Shown: positions 58,691-64,000 of the stretch, in pieces
How the letters are laid out: every line of letters begins with the position of its first letter
Numbering within the stretch: the stretch's first letter is position 1
From: Arenicola marina
Lineage: Eukaryota > Annelida > Polychaeta > Arenicolidae
Direction: 5' to 3'
Length of the DNA: 64,000 nucleotides
Assembly (NCBI GenBank): GCA_964019135.1
Contig: OZ025248.1
Location: 68,702,119 to 68,766,118, forward strand
Translations under genes and position numbers: made by a program
Notes under the pieces: model-generated
The model's input: the letters and a program-made list of their open reading frames with translations, nothing else
What the model was told of the DNA's origin: nothing
The model's database searches: none

Positions 58691-59529
58691 GTTTGCGCCA
58701 TTGATTTAGGGGTAGGGGGGGGGGGGGGGGGGTGGGTATTTGCATTCTTCTGGATTGGGCTTTTTGTTTCACCGTGAAATGGGAATGAGGTAAGCTCATT
58801 AGCCGAAAGCCCTGATCGAACATTTTCATTAATCGTGAACTGGGAATTTTAATATTAAATAACTGTGAATGAAAAAATCGTCAATTTAGTATTGTGTATC
58901 CGCCCTTCCATTGCATGCGGAGAGTTCTGCTTTTAATAAATCGTGCCCTGGGAATAAAGAAATTTATTCTTCGTGATCTGGGAACAGGACCCCCCCTCCC
59001 CCCATTATAGTGGATCCTTTAAGACACACGCGGATGCCAAAAAAAAGGACCGTGTGTTCCCAGTGGCGGATCCAGCGGGGGGCTATTGCGGCTATAGCCC
59101 CCCACACCATGGTCAAGCCGCAGAAGTCCCCCCCCCCCCACCACCGACCGGTTTAGCGCCCTAGAATAAAGCAGCCTTTCGCTGTCCACTAGCAGCAACC
59201 TGATGCTAGAGAAGGGCCAGTGACCACCCCTCCCCCTCCGCTTCCGCCGCCTATGCACTGTAATCTCGAAATTCGAGCCTCCCCCCCCCACCACCCCCTA
59301 AAGTCTGGATCGGCCCTTCGCTCCATTATATGTAAAAGCGGAGCTTGCGTAGCTCTGTGATATCTCGGCCCAGGCCCGGTGGATGAAAGACACCAAGCGC
59401 CTCGGGCCAAATGGGAATTTCCCTTTGGCCTAACGTGTAAGGTGTTCGCTCGGGATGCGTATCGCAAGCCGTTTTAATAAAAAATCACCTATTATACAAT
59501 CTTTAATGCAATGCCACATATCCTTATTA

Positions 59530-59655
59530 CAATTTTAGATATCTTTAATTCAATTTTAGATATCTTTAATTCAATTTTAGATATCTTTAATTCAATTTTA
59601 GATATCTTTAATTCAATTTTAGATATCTTTAATTCAATTTTAGATATCTTTAAAT
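59530..59655. repeat. 21-bp tandem repeat, about 6 copies, left part of the transposon
   Basis: The unit TTTAGATATCTTTAATTCAA plus T repeats with a period of 21 bp and a GATATC palindrome in each unit. Confidence 0.9.
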
Positions 59656-59899
59656 AGTTACCACATCTCCATATTTCGTTTATATTTAGATATCTGAAAT
59701 AGTATTCAAGATATCTAAAATTGAATTAAAGATATCTGAAAAGCTGACACTATTTTGCTTATCTTGAAATGAAATTAAGATATCTTGAATACAATTTTAG
59801 ATATCTTAAATACAATTCTAGATATCTACATAGAGGGCGCCACCATGTGTTTCTGTAATTACCGGAAAGAAGAATCCGTCCTTCACCTTCACTCTTATC

Positions 59900-60148
59900 A
59901 TGGCTGCGCCAAGTACGGAGTCTGGAACTGGGGGTGTTTATGATAGTGTTGCGGTCGCTGCAGGAGGCGGAGCGCATTTTAATACATGGAGACACGCAAA
60001 GGGCCCAAGAAGCAGAGCCAGTCGACCAGCGTCACCGCACAGCAGACCTCGTGCCGCAGACATCTTGCCGGAAGTCAATATACCTAAATGTTTTCGGCAT
60101 TTAGCAACTTTATTTGACATCAGTGGCGCCCTCTATTTGGATATCTAA
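59900..60148 (+). CDS. Captured 5' coding exon, unknown (82 codons)
   Basis: ATCATGGCTGCGCC opens a GC-rich frame (MAAPSTESGTGGVYDSVAVA, then an Arg/Ser/Pro-rich part) inside an otherwise AT-rich transposon. It ends where the repeat sequence resumes. It is flanked by inverted TAGAGGGCGCCAC motifs near 59,831 and 60,124. Composition suggests a host first exon carried by the element. Family not recognised. Confidence 0.4.
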   Translation: MAAPSTESGTGGVYDSVAVAAGGGAHFNTWRHAKGPRSRASRPASPHSRPRAADILPEVNIPKCFRHLATLFDISGALYLDI

Positions 60149-60339
60149 AATTGAATTTTAGATATTTAGAATTGCATTTAAGATATCAATAATTCATTTT
60201 AAGATATCAATAATTCCTTTTAAGATATCTTTAAAGGTGGCATTTATAGATATCTTTAAAAGAATTTAAGATATCTGAATTGTTAATTTGGATATGTAGA
60301 AATCCCACCTATTTAAGTTGAGAAAAAATAGATGCGTCA

Positions 60340-60480
60340 CATATCCATAATTGCACATGAGATATCCATAATTGAATTTGACATATCCATAATTGAATTT
60401 GACATATCCATAATTGAATTTGACATATCTATAATTGAATTTGACATATCCATAATTACACTTGACATATCCATAATTGC
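60340..60480. repeat. 21-bp tandem repeat, right part of the transposon
   Basis: CATATCCATAATTGAATTTGA repeats about six times; a diverged relative of the left array. Confidence 0.85.
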
Positions 60481-60910
60481 TTTTAAGGTATCTTAAATTC
60501 AATTATGGATATGTGACTCATGTATTTTTTCTCAACATAAATTGATGAGATTTCTACATATCCACATTAACAATTCAGATTTCTACATATCCACATTAAC
60601 AATTCAGATATCTTAAATTCATTTAAAGATATCTTTAATTATTTAAAGATATCTTAAATTGGTGATTTTTTATTAAAACGGCTTGCGATAGATGCGAAGG
60701 GTCGCCGGTTCGAAACCCGCCTAGAACTTTCTAGGGTAGAACCGGCGTCCATTCGGGCCTGGGACCAGAAATACTACATTTGGTGCCGATGGTGACGAAC
60801 CTGGGTTGTCGGAGCCACCCGGAGCCACATGATAAGGCCAGCGTCCGGGTTACGGCGTGGCGCATGGTGGCGGTTACTGCGAGGTCGCAGTCCATTGGGG
60901 AAAGGGTGGA

Positions 60911-61100
60911 GTGTGATATCTCGGCCCAGGCCCGGTGGATGAAAGACACCAAGCGCCTCGGGCCAAATGGGAATTTCCCTTTGGCCTAACGTGTAAGGTG
61001 TTCGCTCGGGATGCGAAGGGTCGCCGAGTCGAAACCCGCCTAGAACTTTCTAGGGTAGAACCGGCGTCCGTTCGGGCCTGGGACCAGAAATACTACAGAC
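60911..61100 (+). mobile_element. tRNA-derived SINE, uninterrupted copy
   Basis: Contains GCCTAACGTGTAAGGTGTTC, then CGGGATGCGAAGGGTCGCC, then GAGTCGAAACCCGCC (B box with a mutation) and TAGAACTTTCTAGGGTAGAA. It serves as the empty-site control for the transposon at 59,460. Confidence 0.7.
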
Positions 61101-61384
61101 AGTTCCACGATCTTTGCTCAGATATGATATCTGCAAAACGAAAATAAAAATTTCCGTAGCCGGAAGTCATCGTGGTCATGACTCATGTGACATTTGACTT
61201 TTCAACAGACAAGTTGGGAGTCAACACGTTGAACTTGTAACTTATGTTAGAGTAGGCTCTACGCCAGACTACCTGACTACGGTCCAGAAGATAGCAACCG
61301 GCAGTGAGCTGAAATTTAATTCTTTATACACGTTGATTGGGTTCATATGTTTACGTTTGTTCGTGTTACAGGTTAGATAGATCT

Positions 61385-61482
61385 AGCCTTGACACATGAC
61401 ATGGGCCATGGCTCTCTTGACCTCGCACCTCCGGCCCGCTCCCCAGAGCGGATAAGCCAGGGAGGGGCATGCCACAGGGCTA
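61385..61482. repeat. Dispersed repeat, second copy
   Basis: Matches 24,225-24,335, with GGCATGCCACAGGGCTA at the end. Confidence 0.75.
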
Positions 61483-61539
61483 AGATAGATCTACTAAGAT
61501 AGGGGATATAGCACACGCACTCGAATCAGTACGCTCATA

Positions 61540-63045
61540 AAGTCAGTCATAAATGCCGTAGACACACGTTTCGGCCCATATTTTCCGTGAATTTGCCTCG
61601 ACCACTCTCAAAATCACTGACGTGAGAAAGCAACACTAGACCATTTTAATGATACTAAACTTACGTTAGCCCTGAAGAACCCAGGCCTCGCTACCGCTCG
61701 GCCAGGGTCCTGAAGTGCAGCCTTTGAAACCCCTCTACTTTAATCGGACTAGTGTCACTTTGTGGATGAATACCACGTCCAATCTTAATTATATTTGAAT
61801 TCTACATACCTTAAACTATCTATTTACGTATAGTTTATTTCTTTGAAGAACTGTTGATGTCTACAATACTGGCGATATTCCGCATTTCATTCGTAAAATG
61901 CGCGCAGCCATTCGAAGTGACAAGCGGCAAATATATCAACAGATGGCGCTACAGGGCGGAAGCGGCGAATTCCCTGGTTTTACCGGTTTACCTCATACAA
62001 TTATGCTAGGTGTTCGAGCTCGATCCAAGACGTGGTCATGCATCTCCACAATAAAAAAATAAGTGTCTTCTGGATGTGGAAATCGCGACATAATGATGAC
62101 ACTAAGATTGAATGAAGCCTTGCATTATACCATGCAATCTTTGTGTCTTCGTTATATCGCGATTTCCACACACAGATGACACCCATTTTATTTTCTTGTA
62201 GATATGCGCGAAAACGTCTTGGGATCAAGCGCGAGCGCCCAGTAAAATTGTACGAGGTAAACTGGTAAAACCGGAGAATTTGCCGCTTCCGCCCTGTAGC
62301 GGCATCTGTTGACAAAGTTGCCGCTTGTCACTTCGAATGGCTGCGCGCATGTTACGAATGAAATGCGGAATATCGCCGGTATTGTGGACATCAACAGTTC
62401 TTTAAAGAAACAAACTATATGTAAATTGATAGTTTAAGGTATGTAGAATTCAAATATAATAAGGATTGGACGTGGTATTTACCCACAAAGTGACACTAGT
62501 CCCATTACAGTGGAGGGGTTTCAAATCGCTGAGGATTTGCAGGCTGCACTTCAGGACCCTGGCCGAGCGGTAGCGAGGCCTGGGTTTTTCAGGGCTAAAC
62601 TTACGTTTGTGCTGTGATGTTATCCTTTTTTAAGACACAAACAATATTTCTCCATGCTGACACTCCATTGGCAGCAGACGCTTTGTCGCAAATAGACTAA
62701 ATCACAGACAATGAAAGGCTCTATAGTTGCCATGGCATTTTCGTGGCTGGTATAAATATAGAGCATGTATTGTTCAAAGCACGTTCGGCGCCATGGCAAC
62801 CATCATTTTATGACGCGTGTTTTAGTATTTTGGCGACAGAGCATTTTCTCCCAATGGCATGTCAACATGGAGAAATATTCTTTGTGTCATAAAAGAGGAT
62901 AACATCGCAGTACAAACGTAAGTTTAGTATTATTAAAATGGTCTAGTGTTGCTTTCTCATGTCAGTGATTTTGAGTGATCCAGGTAAATTTGCGGAAAAT
63001 ATGGGCTGAAACGTGTGTCTTCGGCATTTATGACTATGACTTTAT
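61540..63045. mobile_element. Inverted-repeat element with a nested second element
   Basis: 61,540-61,666 (CATAAATGCCG, ACACACGTTTCGGCCCATA, GAGAAAGCAACACTAGACC) recurs inverted at 62,917-63,045. The interior 62,606-62,916 is a hairpin of its own (GATGTTATCCT, AATATTTCTCCATG and complements). Part of the outer sequence is also in MGST3 intron 1 at 24,045 and 51,741. Confidence 0.7.
61667..62604. mobile_element. Nested palindromic element with 7-bp target duplication
   Basis: The ends TTAGCCCTGAAGAACCCAGG and CCTGGGTTTTTCAGGGCTAA are inverted, with arms extending about 330 bp. ACTTACG flanks it at 61,660-61,666 and again right after GGGCTAA. No coding capacity. Confidence 0.7.
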
Positions 63046-63129
63046 CTATGTTGGCACAAGTGCCCCCAGGCTAGCCCTGTAACATGCGGCAGTAGGTTTG
63101 TTTTGATTGGAATTTGGTGGACTGATGAA

Positions 63130-63260
63130 TTAGCAAGTAGCGCGTGGGGTCTTCAATCTTTGTGTGTCATAAAAGAGGATAACATTGCAGTACAAACGTA
63201 AGTTTAGTATCATTAAAATGGTCTAGTGTTGCTTTCTCATGTCAGTGATTTTGAGAGTGA
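63130..63260. repeat. Partial second copy of the outer element end
   Basis: 63,160-63,255 repeats 62,882-62,975 in direct orientation (CATAAAAGAGGATAACAT, AAAATGGTCTAGTGTTGCTT). Confidence 0.75.
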
Positions 63261-63704
63261 TCCCACTCTGTGCACCCCTGTCCGAGGCCATGCCTCAGAC
63301 CTAGCATGGCATCATCCTGCTTGACCTCGTGGCCGGGCCCACCCTTTCCACTATGTATAACCAGCCGCTGGGCTATCTAGCTGCCCTTCCCTACTACACC
63401 TGACCCCTGCCAACCAAGCTACGCCACCTATACTCGTAACCCTGGCAGGGCTACCCCTCCCTACTATGCAGACCCCTGCCAACCCTGCGGCCCCTCCCTA
63501 CTGTGCAAGCCTGCTCTGGATACAGCTTGGTTGTTAGCTCTCTACATTTGGGGCAAAAAAATTGAGGTGAAAAAGCCTGCAGGCGAAAAGTCTAGTTATC
63601 AAATTACATTGCTGCAACTAATACTCACTCAAATACACCTCTTAGTCTTAGTCCACTGACAGCATTTACTGGCTAGGCCGCCAGCTCTTATTATATGAAG
63701 CTGT
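63261..63704. other. No feature recognised
   Basis: C-rich, Pro/Thr-codon-like composition with short imperfect CCTCCCTACTA repeats at about 63,390-63,510. No supported ORF. Confidence 0.4.
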
Positions 63705-63863
63705 GTAACATCACAGATCACTCTCCCAGCAGATATAACTTATTTGCTATGGAGTGGAACTATGTCACCAGCAAAGAAGCAGAACCAGCTAATCAACAAT
63801 CTTGGGTATTTCCCTTAATAAGGAATAAGCCACATCTGCCAGGAGAGTGATCTGTGATGTAAC
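63705..63863. mobile_element. Short palindromic MITE
   Basis: GTAACATCACAGATCACTCT at the left and AGAGTGATCTGTGATGTAAC at the right form near-perfect inverted ends of about 28 bp over 159 bp. Confidence 0.65.
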
Positions 63864-64000
63864 TCTGAGGCAACATGCAGAACAGCTTTGAACTATGCTT
63901 TGACCACTTTGGCTGAGCATAGCAGAGCACATTGGATAATAGCAGGATGCCATACCTACTGGGCTATGCATGGTGACATCTTTTGGGTTTGGAACTGGCT

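Larger units (their letters stand above)
59460..60690. mobile_element. 1.23-kb DNA transposon, 30-bp perfect ends, 6-bp target duplication
   Basis: The ends 59,460-59,489 and 60,661-60,690 are perfect inverted repeats (starting TATCGCAAGCCGTTTTAATA). GATGCG occurs at 59,454-59,459 and 60,691-60,696 and only once in the intact SINE copy at 60,911 on. The interior has 21-bp GATATC-containing arrays and one non-repetitive segment with an ORF. There is no transposase, so it is non-autonomous. A 6-bp duplication inside a tRNA-like target recalls Dada elements. Confidence 0.88.
59356..60778 (+). mobile_element. tRNA-derived SINE interrupted by a DNA transposon
   Basis: SINE sequence 59,356-59,459 continues at 60,697-60,778. 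The uninterrupted homologue is 60,911-61,100. An A box (TGGCCTAACGTGTAAGG) and B box (GGTTCGAAACC) are visible; the break lies between them, in the anticodon-loop region. Confidence 0.75.

Overview
The window is animal genomic DNA with no prokaryotic features: genes are split by GT-AG introns, polyadenylation signals are present, and LINE, SINE, LTR and MITE debris is abundant. The combination of minisatellites lying on exon/intron junctions, CR1/L2-like LINE fragments and tRNA-derived SINEs fits a lancelet (Branchiostoma) best. That is an inference made without a database search.

Region 1 (1-19,049) carries the 3' part of a large minus-strand gene, most like SZT2 of the KICSTOR complex. Eight exons have compatible splice phases and lead to a stop at 3,878. 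Two more exons of matching phase lie beyond it (3,383-3,574 and 2,754-3,119). Four introns are filled by four unrelated minisatellites (26, 30, 49 and 41 bp units, about 20, 165, 45 and 111 copies). A fifth array (31 bp) fills 1-1,455.

Region 2 (20,906-28,890 and 50,740-58,690) is a tandemly duplicated MGST3 (microsomal glutathione S-transferase 3) locus. It has two complete five-exon genes (23,838-26,703 and 51,111-57,345), an isolated extra first exon (20,906-21,028) and the start of a third unit near 58,490. In both genes a 53/54-bp minisatellite has copied the exon 4 end together with its splice donor, giving a ladder of duplicate 5' splice sites (about 8 units in one gene, about 34 in the other).

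Region 3 (28,887-50,731) is a nest of mobile DNA at the junction of the two MGST3 units. An element with about 85-90 bp inverted ends contains a LINE flanked by a 151-bp duplication. The LINE reading frame is interrupted by an 18.3-kb element (29,943-48,239) with inverted arms of about 6.84 kb, flanked by the 8-bp duplication TTGTATTA. Removing the element and one copy of the 8 bp restores the LINE frame. Each arm is itself an inverted duplication and carries a head-to-head pair of short secreted von Willebrand D-like genes: the inner copy intact (254 aa, identical in both arms), the outer copy a pseudogene. The 4.6-kb centre holds a degenerate LTR-retroelement fragment and a phospholipid-scramblase-like exon.

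Region 4 (58,700-64,000) is repeat-rich. The best-defined item is a 1.23-kb DNA transposon (59,460-60,690) with perfect 30-bp ends and a 6-bp duplication. It sits in a tRNA-derived SINE and carries what looks like a captured first coding exon.

The most unusual items are the giant palindromic element with its own secreted-protein genes and the splice-donor minisatellites.
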